A stretch of DNA of 64,000 nucleotides from Deltaproteobacteria bacterium (GCA_016186945.1 JACPKR010000025.1:19108-83107), one strand, 5' to 3'. Positions 1 through 10,284 are shown, numbered from the stretch's first letter. The notes: a model not told the origin generated them from the sequence alone. A program made the numbers and translations.

Positions 1-1173
1 CTTGCCATACTTGGTTTGAGTCCATTAATTGCTTGGGTTCCCATCGGCGCACTGGCCGGAATTTTGTTGGTTGTTGCCTTTCGTATGTTCGATTGGGCCT
101 CATTCAAACTTTTAAAGCATGCAGATACCCGTTTCGACTTTGCTGTTATAGCGGCCGTTGTCATTGTTGCCGTAAGCGTCGGTTTGATTGCAGCATCGGC
201 CACCGGAGTCGCTTTAGCGATTCTTCTTTTCATCCGCGATCAGATCCGCAGCTCGGTTCTGCGCCGACGGGTTACGTTGAAGGAAGTTTCCTCCAAAGCA
301 CACCGCTTAGAGGCAGAGCGAGACATTCTAACGAAACATGGAGACCTGGCAGCGGTTTATGATTTGCAGGGCAATCTGTTTTTTGGAACCACCGACCAAC
401 TTTTCACAGAACTTGAAAAAGATCTCCTTAAGTATCGCTGGGTGCTTCTAGACATGCGCCGAGTGCAGTCGATGGATTATACGGCAGTCAATTTGTTCCG
501 TCAGATGAAATCTCGACTTGCTGAGCACAAGGGTAATCTTCTTCTCTGCGGGATGCCATCGGGTCTGTCAAAACGACAGAATATTCAGCAGTACCTTGAG
601 CAAGTTGGCCTTATTGGAAAAGGTTCCCAAGACATTCGTGTGTTTGAAACCCGAGATGAAGGTATCGAATGGATGGAGAACCGAATTCTCGAATCTGCGG
701 GATGGTCGGCCCCTGATGTAAAACAATTGCCCCTGGAAATGCACGAGATCGAACTGCTAGAGAGCATGGATGAAGCGGTCCTAGGGACTTTATGTAAATG
801 CGCGCACTCTTTGTCTGTGCCAGCAGGGAATCCCGTTTTTAAAAGAGGAGACGAAGGTGACGAAATCTATTTTATTCGCTCTGGGTCCGTTCGCATTCTT
901 CTGCCGCTCGAAAAGGGAAAAATCCACCATCTCGCAACTTTCAGCCGCGGAGATTTCTTCGGCGAAATGGCCTTCCTCGATCGTGGAGTACGATCGGCCG
1001 ATGCGATCGCTAAGACAGATTGCGAATTGTATAAGCTTTCTCGCGACGAATTCAATGTACATGCTCGTGCAAACGCCGTCTTAGGAGTGCGTGTATTCTC
1101 GCGCCTCGCACATGCTGTTTCGTTGCGGTTGCGACAAGCGGATGGAGAGCTGCGTGTATTAGAAGACCGTTAA
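1..1173 (+). CDS. SulP-type anion transporter/STAS protein with C-terminal cyclic-nucleotide-binding domain (5' truncated by window edge)
   Basis: Frame open from base 1; TM helices, STAS-like segment (WVLLDMRRVQSMDYTAVNLF), cNMP-binding motif (FKRGDEGDEIYFIRSGSVRILL...GDFFGEMAFLDRGVRSADA). Confidence 0.8.
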   Translation, partial: LAILGLSPLIAWVPIGALAGILLVVAFRMFDWASFKLLKHADTRFDFAVIAAVVIVAVSVGLIAASATGVALAILLFIRDQIRSSVLRRRVTLKEVSSKAHRLEAERDILTKHGDLAAVYDLQGNLFFGTTDQLFTELEKDLLKYRWVLLDMRRVQSMDYTAVNLFRQMKSRLAEHKGNLLLCGMPSGLSKRQNIQQYLEQVGLIGKGSQDIRVFETRDEGIEWMENRILESAGWSAPDVKQLPLEMHEIELLESMDEAVLGTLCKCAHSLSVPAGNPVFKRGDEGDEIYFIRSGSVRILLPLEKGKIHHLATFSRGDFFGEMAFLDRGVRSADAIAKTDCELYKLSRDEFNVHARANAVLGVRVFSRLAHAVSLRLRQADGELRVLEDR

Positions 1174-1187
1174 TATCCGAAACCATC

Positions 1188-1349
1188 TTGGAGGAAGCAG
1201 CTGGTAACGCATAAGCCGCTTGGGGCAAATAGGGAGAGGGGGGGGGTGGGGGGGCGAGGGAACCGTCGCTCCCCCAAGGGATTTCTTGGAGGAACCAGCT
1301 GCGCAGTTTCCTCCAAACCACCTCCTTGCCCCAAGTGGCTTACGGGCTG
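1188..1349 (+). repeat. Family B repeat, near full-length copy B1
   Basis: taacgcataagccgcttggggcaa ... ttgccccaagtggcttac termini; core cttggaggaaccagctgcgcagtttcctccaa; extra partial core at 1188. Confidence 0.8.
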
Positions 1350-1362
1350 CTACAGAGGACAC

Positions 1363-2844
1363 ATGGGTCTGCAAATTCTGGTACTGTTGCTTCTCTCTTT
1401 AGTTGTCCCCCAGGTATTCGCCGAAGATTCTCCATCCTTGAAAATCAATTTCCATCAATTCATTGATCGTGTCGAACAAAATCATCCGGAAAAACATATT
1501 GACGATCTTTCCCTGCAACGAGCGGGCACAGCAGAAAACAAAGCTGGCGTGCTTATGGATCCGGAAGTTTCAGTTGGTCGCGAGGCAGTGCCGCTGCCCT
1601 TTTTAAATCCCATGCAACCCGACGCGAATGAAGCACGGTGGAAAGTAGGGGTCACCCAAATATTTCCCTGGCCAGGTACCCTCGATGCTGAACGAAAGTC
1701 GGCACGCGCTTCGACGTTCACGATCGACTTAAGCACAAGACTTGCAGCAATTCAGAGAAAGTTAGAAGCTGAGGAGTTCTTCATCTCATTAGTGCTCACC
1801 GCAAAACTCATTGAAATCGAGCGAGGCAATCTTAACGAAACAATAAATATTCTAAAAAGCGCTGAAATACGCCTAAAAAATGGTATAGGGTCACATCTTG
1901 ACGTCATTCAATCCTATAACGAAAAAATGATTCTGTCGCTGAATCTAGCAGCCCAAGAAAACGATCTGCAAAACATCAAAGACCGCGCAGGTCAACTGAT
2001 CGGAAAAGAGGACGCACGTAACGTCAGTTTTGAATTGGACCTCCCTGCGGAATATCGTGATACATCCCTGCATGTTCCTACACTCGGAGAGCAAAGGCCG
2101 GACGATATTGTGCGCCAAAGACTTCAGGCAGCTCAAGATGCAATTTCTTCCGATCTGACTGTCGAACGAAAAAAAAGCCTTCCTAATATCATGACCTCTG
2201 CCATGCTTATGCAGGATGACTCCGGTATGAGGATGTATGAATTTATGCTGGGAATTCGTGTCCCCCTCTATTCAGGTGGTATCCGGCAAGCAGTTGAAAG
2301 AGAAACGCTCCTTGTGGCGTCGCGACTCTCCGACGAGCTTAGCTGGCATGATCGAAGGAAACGTCTTGCTCAATCGCAAAATGATCGCCGTAGGTCCATT
2401 GTCATCACGCAGTTGAAAGGCTTGGACGAGATGATCATTCCGAATGCCAGCCAACACCTCAAAACATCTTTAATCGAATATGCACAAGGAAAAGGAAGTT
2501 TTCTTGCGGTGAACACTGCAAGAAAACTGCTTCTGAGATATCAGCAAGCTTATGCTCTTGCTGAACGTAATCTTGCTTTCACCGCAGTTTCTCGGGAACG
2601 CATCGAAGCAGGACTTTTTGCAACTGAGCTTGATCAGGATACACCAAAGCTTCCCATAGCAACCGATATGTCTGGAGGAACGGAAATGGGAAGCCAGGCT
2701 ATGGGTGACATGGCTCCTACGCCAGGATCCTCCCGTTCCATGAAAAAAGATATAGAGACCGACAATAAGGCCATGAGAAAAGGACTGATGCCATCCGAGC
2801 AGGAAGACGAAGCGGCAAAAAAGAAAGGCTCCATGGGAATGTAA
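1363..2844 (+). CDS. TolC/CusC-family outer-membrane efflux protein with Met-rich C-terminal tail
   Basis: Signal peptide MGLQILVLLLLSLVVPQVFA; OEP-type sequence; first gene of a CBA efflux operon. The ORF extension 1246-1362 lies in repeat B1, so the start is placed at 1363. Confidence 0.82.
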   Translation: MGLQILVLLLLSLVVPQVFAEDSPSLKINFHQFIDRVEQNHPEKHIDDLSLQRAGTAENKAGVLMDPEVSVGREAVPLPFLNPMQPDANEARWKVGVTQIFPWPGTLDAERKSARASTFTIDLSTRLAAIQRKLEAEEFFISLVLTAKLIEIERGNLNETINILKSAEIRLKNGIGSHLDVIQSYNEKMILSLNLAAQENDLQNIKDRAGQLIGKEDARNVSFELDLPAEYRDTSLHVPTLGEQRPDDIVRQRLQAAQDAISSDLTVERKKSLPNIMTSAMLMQDDSGMRMYEFMLGIRVPLYSGGIRQAVERETLLVASRLSDELSWHDRRKRLAQSQNDRRRSIVITQLKGLDEMIIPNASQHLKTSLIEYAQGKGSFLAVNTARKLLLRYQQAYALAERNLAFTAVSRERIEAGLFATELDQDTPKLPIATDMSGGTEMGSQAMGDMAPTPGSSRSMKKDIETDNKAMRKGLMPSEQEDEAAKKKGSMGM

Positions 2845-2857
2845 GTCGCGATCCTCA

Positions 2858-3026
2858 CTATAGTATTTGGGAAAAAGAATTTGTGGAGAGGACCTTTTTT
2901 GAAAAAAAGTTCCCCTCCACACCTCCCCCCAAAAAACTTCAAATACTGAAGTTTTTGAAAAGGGGGTTGGGGAAATAACTTTTTTCAAAAAGTTTGTCCC
3001 CAAATTGATTATCTTGAACACTATAG
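2858..3026 (+). repeat. Family A repeat copy A1
   Basis: ctatagtatttgggaaaaagaatttgtggagagg ... aaattgattatcttgaacactatag. Confidence 0.9.
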
Positions 3027-3033
3027 AAACTGT

Positions 3034-4479
3034 ATGTGGAAAATGTTGTTTGTATTCTCTTTGACGGCGACTCACTTATTTGCTTCCTATAAACTGGACC
3101 TGACTTTAAAGCCCGACCCCCCGGAAACGGGCATCAATCGCTTGGAAATGAAGATTTCAGACGAAGCCAATCAACCCCTGGATGGCGCCGACGTCTCATT
3201 TATCATCTCAATGCCTGCGATGGGTACGATGCCTTACATGGAAGAAATTGGCAGCGTCACACAAAAAGAACCTGGCCTCTATATTGGTAGTTTTGATCTT
3301 GCCATGGGTGGAAGCTGGTCGCTTGCGATACGGATAAAGAAAAATGACAGCGAAGAGAAATTTGGCTTTAACCTTACAACCGGTATCCCCGGACTCACTA
3401 GAACGAGCGAGATCAATCATAAAAGTGCGCAGGGAGGAACAACACAGTTACTCCCCATAGGTCCTGAAAGGCTGCAAAAAATCGGTGTACGTTTCGTTGA
3501 AATCAAGTCTAGACAACTGCAAAAGACGGTACGAGCAGTCGGCTTGGTTGAACCTGATAACACGAAAAAGTCTGAGCTTGCCTTACGGTTTCCCGGCTAC
3601 GTTGAGAAGCAATTCCGGGGCCGTGTTGGTGATTACGTAAAAGCAGGAACCCCATTGTTGAGTGTCTATAGCCCTGAGCTTGTAAGCGCTCAGGAAGAAT
3701 TTCTTCTTGCACGAGGTCGTGTCGAGAGCGAAAGCCTCCAACATTCAACAGCGGAGCGCTTGAAAAACCTTGGCTTGTCCGAGAACGATATAGCACACGT
3801 CAAAAACACAGGAAAACCACTGCGTAACATCGTTATCACCGCCCCGCAGTCAGGAACCGTTCTTGAGATCAATGTACGAGAAGGATCAACGTTCCGTCTT
3901 GGGCAAGTTCTTTATTCGATCGGTGATCTTAGCAAAAACTTTGTTATCGCAAGAATCTTTCAGCGTGATCTCAATGATCTAATGGTTGGTCAAGCTGCTG
4001 ACATTATTATTCCCGAGGCTGATGAGCCAAGTTATCCCGGGAAAATTGATCTTATTTTCCCGAATATAGGGGAAGGAGAAGGGACAACGAATGTCCGCAT
4101 CGAATCTAATACGCCTAATTCGTTCTTGAAGCCAGGTATCTACGTAGACCTTCGTTTCTTCGTAGACCTGGGTAGCCATCTTTCCGTCTCACCTAACGCA
4201 ATATTGTATTCCGGCCTGAACAAATATGTGTTTGTGGACCAGGGGGAAGGCATTCTTGAGCCGCGCGCGATCAAAACGGGGAAGTCGACTGATGAATGGA
4301 TAGAAGTCCGTTCCGGCCTCAATGAAGGCGAAAGAGTTGCAGCTAGTGGAACATTCTTGATTAGCTCTGAGGCACAACTCAGTGCCGCTCTTCCCAAATG
4401 GGAGAAGGAGAAAGGTGCAAAAGCAGGCCAGCCGCCGCAGGTGCCTGAGGAGCAACCGATGAAAGGCCATCAACACTAA
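3034..4479 (+). CDS. CusB-like RND efflux periplasmic adaptor with N-terminal YtkA/FixH-like domain
   Basis: HlyD/MFP core; N-terminal segment with MPAMGTMPYM; His/Met C-terminus MKGHQH; upstream of CusA. Confidence 0.85.
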   Translation: MWKMLFVFSLTATHLFASYKLDLTLKPDPPETGINRLEMKISDEANQPLDGADVSFIISMPAMGTMPYMEEIGSVTQKEPGLYIGSFDLAMGGSWSLAIRIKKNDSEEKFGFNLTTGIPGLTRTSEINHKSAQGGTTQLLPIGPERLQKIGVRFVEIKSRQLQKTVRAVGLVEPDNTKKSELALRFPGYVEKQFRGRVGDYVKAGTPLLSVYSPELVSAQEEFLLARGRVESESLQHSTAERLKNLGLSENDIAHVKNTGKPLRNIVITAPQSGTVLEINVREGSTFRLGQVLYSIGDLSKNFVIARIFQRDLNDLMVGQAADIIIPEADEPSYPGKIDLIFPNIGEGEGTTNVRIESNTPNSFLKPGIYVDLRFFVDLGSHLSVSPNAILYSGLNKYVFVDQGEGILEPRAIKTGKSTDEWIEVRSGLNEGERVAASGTFLISSEAQLSAALPKWEKEKGAKAGQPPQVPEEQPMKGHQH

Positions 4480-4497
4480 ACACTAAGCGAGCAAGCC

Positions 4498-7400
4498 ATG
4501 ATAGCGAGAATCATACGACTTTGTGCATCACATCCAGGGCTGACGATATTTCTGGTATTGGCAATTTCCTTTCTTACAATCTTCTCGCTTAGGAAATTGC
4601 CGTTGGACGCCTTGCCTGATTTGTCCGACACACAGGTGATTGTGTTCTCAGAGTGGATAGGGCGTTCTCCTGATCTTGTCGAAGACCAAATCACTTACCC
4701 CCTTGTGACAAGTCTCCTGTCATCTCCAAAAGTGAAATACGTTCGTGGTCTTTCCATGGTGGGAGCCTCTCAGGTCCTTGTCATTTTCCAGGAAGGCACA
4801 GATCTTTATTGGGCACGCTCGCGAATTGCTGAAAAACTCGCTTCCGTCTCTTCGCTTCCGCAAGGGGTTGTTCCGACATTAGGTCCCGAAGCGACCGGTC
4901 TCGGTTGGGTTTATCAATACGCCTTGGTCGACAAATCGGGGAAACATGATCTTCAGGAGCTTCGGTCCTTACAGGACTGGAACTTACGTTTCGCTTTGCA
5001 GGCGGTTCAAGGTGTCGCGGAGGTGGCGAGTGTTGGTGGTTTTGAAAAACAATATCAGATCCTGCTGGATCCACTAAAACTACAAGCCTTTAATATCTCC
5101 CCTCTACAAGTAACTCGTGCGGTTCGAGGAGGGAATCAAGAAGTTGGCGCCAACGTCCTAGAAATGGCAGGAAGAGAATATGTCATTCGAGGACGTGGTT
5201 ACGTTAAGACGATCGCCGATATTCAAAAAATTCCTATCACTGTTTCCAAAAAAGGACGAGTCATCGCTGTAGGCGATATCGGAAGCGTGCAAATTGGCCC
5301 CGCTCCTCGAACGGGCGCAGGAGAATTTGACGGAGAAGGGGAGACGGTAAGCGGCATTGTCGTGATGCGCATGGGCGAAAATGCGCTCAACGTCATCGCT
5401 TCGGTCAAGGAAAGACTCGAAGCACTCAAAAGCTCTCTTCCCGAAGGAGTTGAAATCGTTCCCGTCTACGACCGATCGGATTTGATTCATCGAGCCATCG
5501 ACACACTCAAACGGGTTCTGGTCGAAGAGATCGTCGTTGTTTCCGCGATCGTTTCGATTTTTCTTTGGCACGCACGGGCAAGCTGGGTTGCTATTTTGCC
5601 TTTGCCGATCGCGGTACTGCTCTCGTTTTTACTCATGTTTTTTTTCGGTGGCCTGACTGTGAACGTGATGTCTCTCGGCGGAATCGCTCTCGCGATTGGA
5701 GCCATGGTGGACGCCGGGATTATTTTAGTGGAAAACGCCCACAAAAAACTTGAAGGCCGCAACACCAAAGATATGTCTGAAAAAGAACGGCGGCATCTTA
5801 TTGTAGAAGCTATGGTAGAGATGGGAAAGCCTCTCTTCTTTTCCCTTCTTGTGATCACCGTCTCTTTTTTACCAATATTCGCCTTGGAAGGAAGAGAAGG
5901 CCGCCTCTTTAAACCCCTTGCTTTTACGAAGACGTTTTCGATGGGATGGGCCGCTATCTTGGCGATTACTCTGACCCCCGCATTGGCAGTGTTGTTTCTA
6001 AGGGGAAAGTTTGTCCATGAGGATGAACATATTATCAGCCGTACGCTTCACCGATATTATACTCCCGTCATCGCTTATGTAGTTCGTTTTCGAAAAGCTG
6101 TTTTGGCGATTGCTGTGCTCCTCATGTTAGCAACCGTTCCTATTTTCAAAATGATTCAGACCGAATTCATGCCACCTCTCAATGAAGGCACGATCCTTTA
6201 TATGCCAACGGCAGTCCCTGGCATGAGCATTGACACGGCTATCGAAATCTTGCAGAAGCAAAATACTATTATTAAAGCTCATCCTGAAGTTGCACATGTG
6301 TACGGCAAAGCTGGACGTGCCAAATCGGCAACCGATCCAGCTCCCATCAATATGTTCGAAACGGTGATCACGCTCAAACCGAAAGAAGAATGGAGAAATG
6401 GCATGACTTTCGAGAAAGTCATTGCTGAACTTGACCAAAAACTGAAATTTCCAGGAATGCCCAATATCTGGTGGATGCCCATTCAGACACGAATCGAAAT
6501 GCTCTCGACTGGCGTCCGAACCGCTGTTGGAATCAAAGTCCTAGGGTCAAAATTAGAAGAGATCGAAAAAACAGCTGTCGATATCGAATCCGCCTTGAAA
6601 GGTGTGTCTGGTACAAAAGCTGTTTTCGCCGAACGGACCCAAGCGGGTTCTTATATTGATATTGACATAAAAAGAGAAGCTGCCGCGGTTTACGGTCTGA
6701 ATATTTCTGATGTTCATTCAGTTGTGGAAACTGTGATTGGTGGCAACATAGCGTCGACAAGTGTCGAAGGTCGGGAGCGTTACGGAATTCAGATTCGCTA
6801 TGCTCAGGATTTTCGCAAAAATCTTGAAGCCATCCGAGATGTCATTATTCCCACGCCTACGGGCAATGTAGTAACACTTTCCCAAATTGCCGACATTAGT
6901 GTCTCCTCTGGCGCACCGATGATCAACAGTGAAAACGGAAAAATTCTTGGTTTTGTCTTTGTCGACGTCGATAAAAATATTGGTCTGGAAGAATACGTTG
7001 ACGCTGCAAAAGAAGCGATAGCTAAAAATGTGAAATTTTCAGATGGGACACGAATCGAGTTTTCGGGACAATTCGAAGCCTTTTTAAGCGCCAAAAAAAC
7101 TCTTCAAGTGATTGTGCCCGTCACTCTTATCTTCATCATTTTTCTCCTGTTTCTTAACACGATGTCGGCATGGGAGACCCTCATCGTTCTTCTTGCCGTG
7201 CCCTTTTCACTCATTGGGGCCTTCTGGCTGATCTGGTTGCTGAACTATAAACTTTCCATTGCCGTCTGGGTTGGTCTATTGGCGCTGGCGGGCCTTGATG
7301 CAGAAACGGGGGTCGTCATGCTTCTCTACCTCACGCGGGCTTACGCCAAGAGAATTGAGGCAGGTGTGAAACCAAGCCATGCGATGTTAAATGACGCTAT

Positions 7401-7632
7401 ACACGAAGGAGCAGTCCAACGTATCCGTCCCAAACTTATGACCGTTGCGGCCGCTCTCATTGGCTTGCTTCCCGTCATGTGGAGCACAGGAACCGGTTCC
7501 GAAGTTATGAAACGCATTGCTGCTCCGATGGTGGGTGGGATCATCACGTCAGGAATACTCGAACTTCTTGTGTATCCTGCAATTTTTGCGATTTGGAAAG
7601 GGGCTGAAATCAACAATAAGAGGAAACTATAG
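4498..7632 (+). CDS. cusA: CusA/CzcA-family heavy-metal RND efflux transporter
   Basis: 1044 aa; RND motifs, FMPPLNEGTILYMPTA, LDAETGVVMLLYL. The TAG stop lies inside repeat A2. Confidence 0.92.
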   Translation: MIARIIRLCASHPGLTIFLVLAISFLTIFSLRKLPLDALPDLSDTQVIVFSEWIGRSPDLVEDQITYPLVTSLLSSPKVKYVRGLSMVGASQVLVIFQEGTDLYWARSRIAEKLASVSSLPQGVVPTLGPEATGLGWVYQYALVDKSGKHDLQELRSLQDWNLRFALQAVQGVAEVASVGGFEKQYQILLDPLKLQAFNISPLQVTRAVRGGNQEVGANVLEMAGREYVIRGRGYVKTIADIQKIPITVSKKGRVIAVGDIGSVQIGPAPRTGAGEFDGEGETVSGIVVMRMGENALNVIASVKERLEALKSSLPEGVEIVPVYDRSDLIHRAIDTLKRVLVEEIVVVSAIVSIFLWHARASWVAILPLPIAVLLSFLLMFFFGGLTVNVMSLGGIALAIGAMVDAGIILVENAHKKLEGRNTKDMSEKERRHLIVEAMVEMGKPLFFSLLVITVSFLPIFALEGREGRLFKPLAFTKTFSMGWAAILAITLTPALAVLFLRGKFVHEDEHIISRTLHRYYTPVIAYVVRFRKAVLAIAVLLMLATVPIFKMIQTEFMPPLNEGTILYMPTAVPGMSIDTAIEILQKQNTIIKAHPEVAHVYGKAGRAKSATDPAPINMFETVITLKPKEEWRNGMTFEKVIAELDQKLKFPGMPNIWWMPIQTRIEMLSTGVRTAVGIKVLGSKLEEIEKTAVDIESALKGVSGTKAVFAERTQAGSYIDIDIKREAAAVYGLNISDVHSVVETVIGGNIASTSVEGRERYGIQIRYAQDFRKNLEAIRDVIIPTPTGNVVTLSQIADISVSSGAPMINSENGKILGFVFVDVDKNIGLEEYVDAAKEAIAKNVKFSDGTRIEFSGQFEAFLSAKKTLQVIVPVTLIFIIFLLFLNTMSAWETLIVLLAVPFSLIGAFWLIWLLNYKLSIAVWVGLLALAGLDAETGVVMLLYLTRAYAKRIEAGVKPSHAMLNDAIHEGAVQRIRPKLMTVAAALIGLLPVMWSTGTGSEVMKRIAAPMVGGIITSGILELLVYPAIFAIWKGAEINNKRKL

Positions 7633-7780
7633 TATTTGGGAAAAAGAATTTGTGGAGAGGACCTTTTTTGAAAAAAAGTTCCCCTCCACGCCTCCCCCCA
7701 AAAAACTTTAGATATTGAAGTTTTTGAAAAGGGGCTTGGGGAAAAAACTTTTTTCAAAAAGTTTTTCCCAAAATTGATTA
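7627..7780 (+). repeat. Family A repeat copy A2, 3' end truncated
   Basis: ctatagtatttggg ... aaaattgatta; lacks the terminal tcttgaacactatag. Confidence 0.9.
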
Positions 7781-8833
7781 GCATGGGTAGGATTTGTTGC
7801 TTTCATTTTATTGATACTTGCCCTGGATTTGGGCGTCTTCCATCGCAAGGTTCATCGAATTTCATTGCGGGAAGCTTTAGTGTGGTCAGTCGTATGGACA
7901 CTTTTGGGTTTGTTATTCACAGTTTTCATTTACTTTGCCTACGATTACCACTGGTTTGAGCTTGGACTGACGATTGACAATATAGATGGGCAATTTTCCA
8001 ACGGATCTAGCGCAGCGGTAAAATACCTCACTGGATATATTCTTGAACGGTCGTTGAGTATTGATAATATTTTTGTCATTGCCATTGTTTTTAGGTCTCT
8101 GGCAACACCTGCCATTTACCAGCACCGTGTTTTATTTTGGGGCATTTTGGGAGCGCTGGTTTTAAGAGGTGTCATGATTGCAATCGGAGTCGAGTTGATT
8201 TCGCGATACCATTGGATACTGTATGTATTTGGTTTCTTTTTGATCATAACGGCAGTCAAGATGTTAGTCATTAAGGAGCACAATGATCCCACTCAGAATA
8301 AGTTAATCAAATGGCTTAAACACATTGCTCCCTTTACAGATCGGTATCATGGGCAATATTTTGTAGTTCGGGCGGGATCCAAGCGTTCACATTTGGCACA
8401 AACTCCCGGTGGATCTGTCGAAGTGGATTTAGCTGTCGAGAAAGCGAAAGCAGGGACTTGGATGCTGACGCCTCTGGCTCTGGTGTTAGCTCTCGTGGAA
8501 ATCATGGATGTGGTGTTTGCTGTCGATTCCATTCCTGCGATATTTGCGATTACAGCAGATCCGTTTTTGGTGTTTACAAGTAACGTACTTGCGATCTTTG
8601 GTCTTAGAGCCTTGTATTTTGCGCTGGCAGGCTTGATTGACAAGTTTCGGTACTTGAAAATTTCACTGGCCTTCATTTTGGCACTTGTTGGGTTGAAAAT
8701 GGTATTCTCAAAGCATCTGAAAGATGCGTTAGGATTTGACCTTAACCTTTATCTTCTTAGTATCATTATTTTAATTTTGGCCTTTGGAATTTTGGCTTCT
8801 CTTTCGACAGAGGACGACAAGAGCAAGAATTGA
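7778..8833 (+). CDS. TerC-family integral membrane protein; 5' end abuts repeat A2 and the start codon is unclear (first TTG at 7811)
   Basis: In-frame LAWVGFVAFILLILALDLGVFHRK from 7778, preceded by a TGA in the repeat; TerC helices and DxVFAxDSIPA motif. Confidence 0.85.
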   Translation, partial: LAWVGFVAFILLILALDLGVFHRKVHRISLREALVWSVVWTLLGLLFTVFIYFAYDYHWFELGLTIDNIDGQFSNGSSAAVKYLTGYILERSLSIDNIFVIAIVFRSLATPAIYQHRVLFWGILGALVLRGVMIAIGVELISRYHWILYVFGFFLIITAVKMLVIKEHNDPTQNKLIKWLKHIAPFTDRYHGQYFVVRAGSKRSHLAQTPGGSVEVDLAVEKAKAGTWMLTPLALVLALVEIMDVVFAVDSIPAIFAITADPFLVFTSNVLAIFGLRALYFALAGLIDKFRYLKISLAFILALVGLKMVFSKHLKDALGFDLNLYLLSIIILILAFGILASLSTEDDKSKN

Positions 8834-8854
8834 TTGCAGTGCCTCCGGTCGTGT

Positions 8855-9670
8855 TTACTTTTTGGGATGAATAATCGATCCGATGCCGGGGGAGCCGACG
8901 CTAAGCGGGATAGGAAAACCTCGACTATGTTCAAAGTCGTTACAGTAAACACTTTCATGAGATAGGAAGGCGCCTTCCCCTACAGCTTTAAGCACCACAT
9001 CACGGAGGAATTTTTCATCGTCTCCATAAGCGGACACATCTGGGCGATACTTCCGATACAAGCCTTCCATGCTAGAGTCAGGCCCAAAGGCTTCTTTTAA
9101 TTTCTCGCGTAATTCACGGGATCGTGCGCCCCACATACCTGCTAACATCGGGTTGGTGTGTCCCCGCAAATCTCGCATTCCGTGCAAAATGGCCCAATCC
9201 TCCCGCAACCAATCTGCCACAGCCGCCACTTCGCGAGGGTATATGCGTGAATCGGCATCCCGTGAGATAAACAAGTCGTACTCTTCCTTATCTGCTGCAA
9301 AAAAACGCGACGCTGCGAATCGGTACTCTCCCAGCTCCACTTTAGCCCCTTCCGCTATCATTTTATCCACTGCAACTTTTGGTACTCCTTTGTCGAGATA
9401 CACCAAAACATCCCAGCCGGGGTAGAACTCCCTCACCATCTTAATGTTTTCATATACACCTTTGATGTATAGATCGTTCGATCCGTATACAGAATAGACA
9501 ACGGCCTTTCTTTTCTTGTCATTGCGGAATGTAGCGTTAGCCTCGCTCAGAATTTCAGGCACCGACTTCCCCCTATACTTCTCAGGACGTGAGCAGCCTC
9601 TTTCCAGTCGGCTTGCACAAGCGAACTCAAGCAGTATGAACAATGCTAAAAAATATGGATGCCCATTCAT
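8855..9670 (-). CDS. Exported glycosyltransferase-like protein
   Basis: N-terminal hydrophobic signal; FISRDADSRIYPREVAAVADWL ... NPMLAGMWGARS, typical of a GT-A-like family. Confidence 0.55.
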   Translation of the reverse strand: MNGHPYFLALFILLEFACASRLERGCSRPEKYRGKSVPEILSEANATFRNDKKRKAVVYSVYGSNDLYIKGVYENIKMVREFYPGWDVLVYLDKGVPKVAVDKMIAEGAKVELGEYRFAASRFFAADKEEYDLFISRDADSRIYPREVAAVADWLREDWAILHGMRDLRGHTNPMLAGMWGARSRELREKLKEAFGPDSSMEGLYRKYRPDVSAYGDDEKFLRDVVLKAVGEGAFLSHESVYCNDFEHSRGFPIPLSVGSPGIGSIIHPKK

Positions 9671-9681
9671 TAGATCATCCC

Positions 9682-10284
9682 CTAAATTGAATAGGTGTAC
9701 ATTAGCTCAATTCGATAGTATGTGGACGACAGTCGAAATTCGCGAAACAAAAGTAGCGTGTTTAGTTGCAAAGCTCCCCAAACCTGATTCGGGAACACAA
9801 ACTCAAGTCCCATGCTCCCGTCGAAAAACAAGTCTTCATGGAGGAGTAATTCATCGTTAAATGTACGAAACTGTCGCCAGTAGCCTGCTGTCACGCTCAC
9901 GATACCGTGGAGAGTGGGACCATAGGCGGTCAAAGGTTCGTCGTGCAAAGCAGAAGACAAACTGGGGCTTAGTTCAAAGACATGATTTCCGAAGCCATCA
10001 TGCTTAGAAAAGTAATACGCCAAACGCAAACCAAGCAAGCTCTGACGTTCAGCACCAAGAGCATAGCGATAGGACAAGGAGGGGGAGAGGGTGTTTCCAA
10101 AAAGCTCCTTCAAGTCCTTCGTGAAAATCACCGACGACAGACCTAAGCCGAATTTGTGCTTAGCAGGCTCCTGTCTCGGCTCGCCATTTTCAGCTCGTAT
10201 TGACGTGTTGAAGAGACAAAGTAGCCCTAGGCTACAACTCATTTTTCTGAGGAAACTTGTTCCCATACGCTCCTGGGTCAGCAA
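9682..10284 (-). CDS. Putative outer-membrane beta-barrel protein
   Basis: Signal peptide; alternating hydrophobic/aromatic strands. Confidence 0.5.
   Translation of the reverse strand: MLTQERMGTSFLRKMSCSLGLLCLFNTSIRAENGEPRQEPAKHKFGLGLSSVIFTKDLKELFGNTLSPSLSYRYALGAERQSLLGLRLAYYFSKHDGFGNHVFELSPSLSSALHDEPLTAYGPTLHGIVSVTAGYWRQFRTFNDELLLHEDLFFDGSMGLEFVFPNQVWGALQLNTLLLFREFRLSSTYYRIELMYTYSI

Noticed and set aside
1159-1402. ORFs containing FLEEPAAQFPPNHLLA (also near 13709, 18898, 58400)
   Set aside because: Translation of the family B hairpin core, overlapping real genes or intergenic repeats.
5158-5858. Minus-strand ORFs of 137 and 123 aa inside cusA
   Set aside because: Antisense shadows of a strong plus-strand gene; no recognisable motif.
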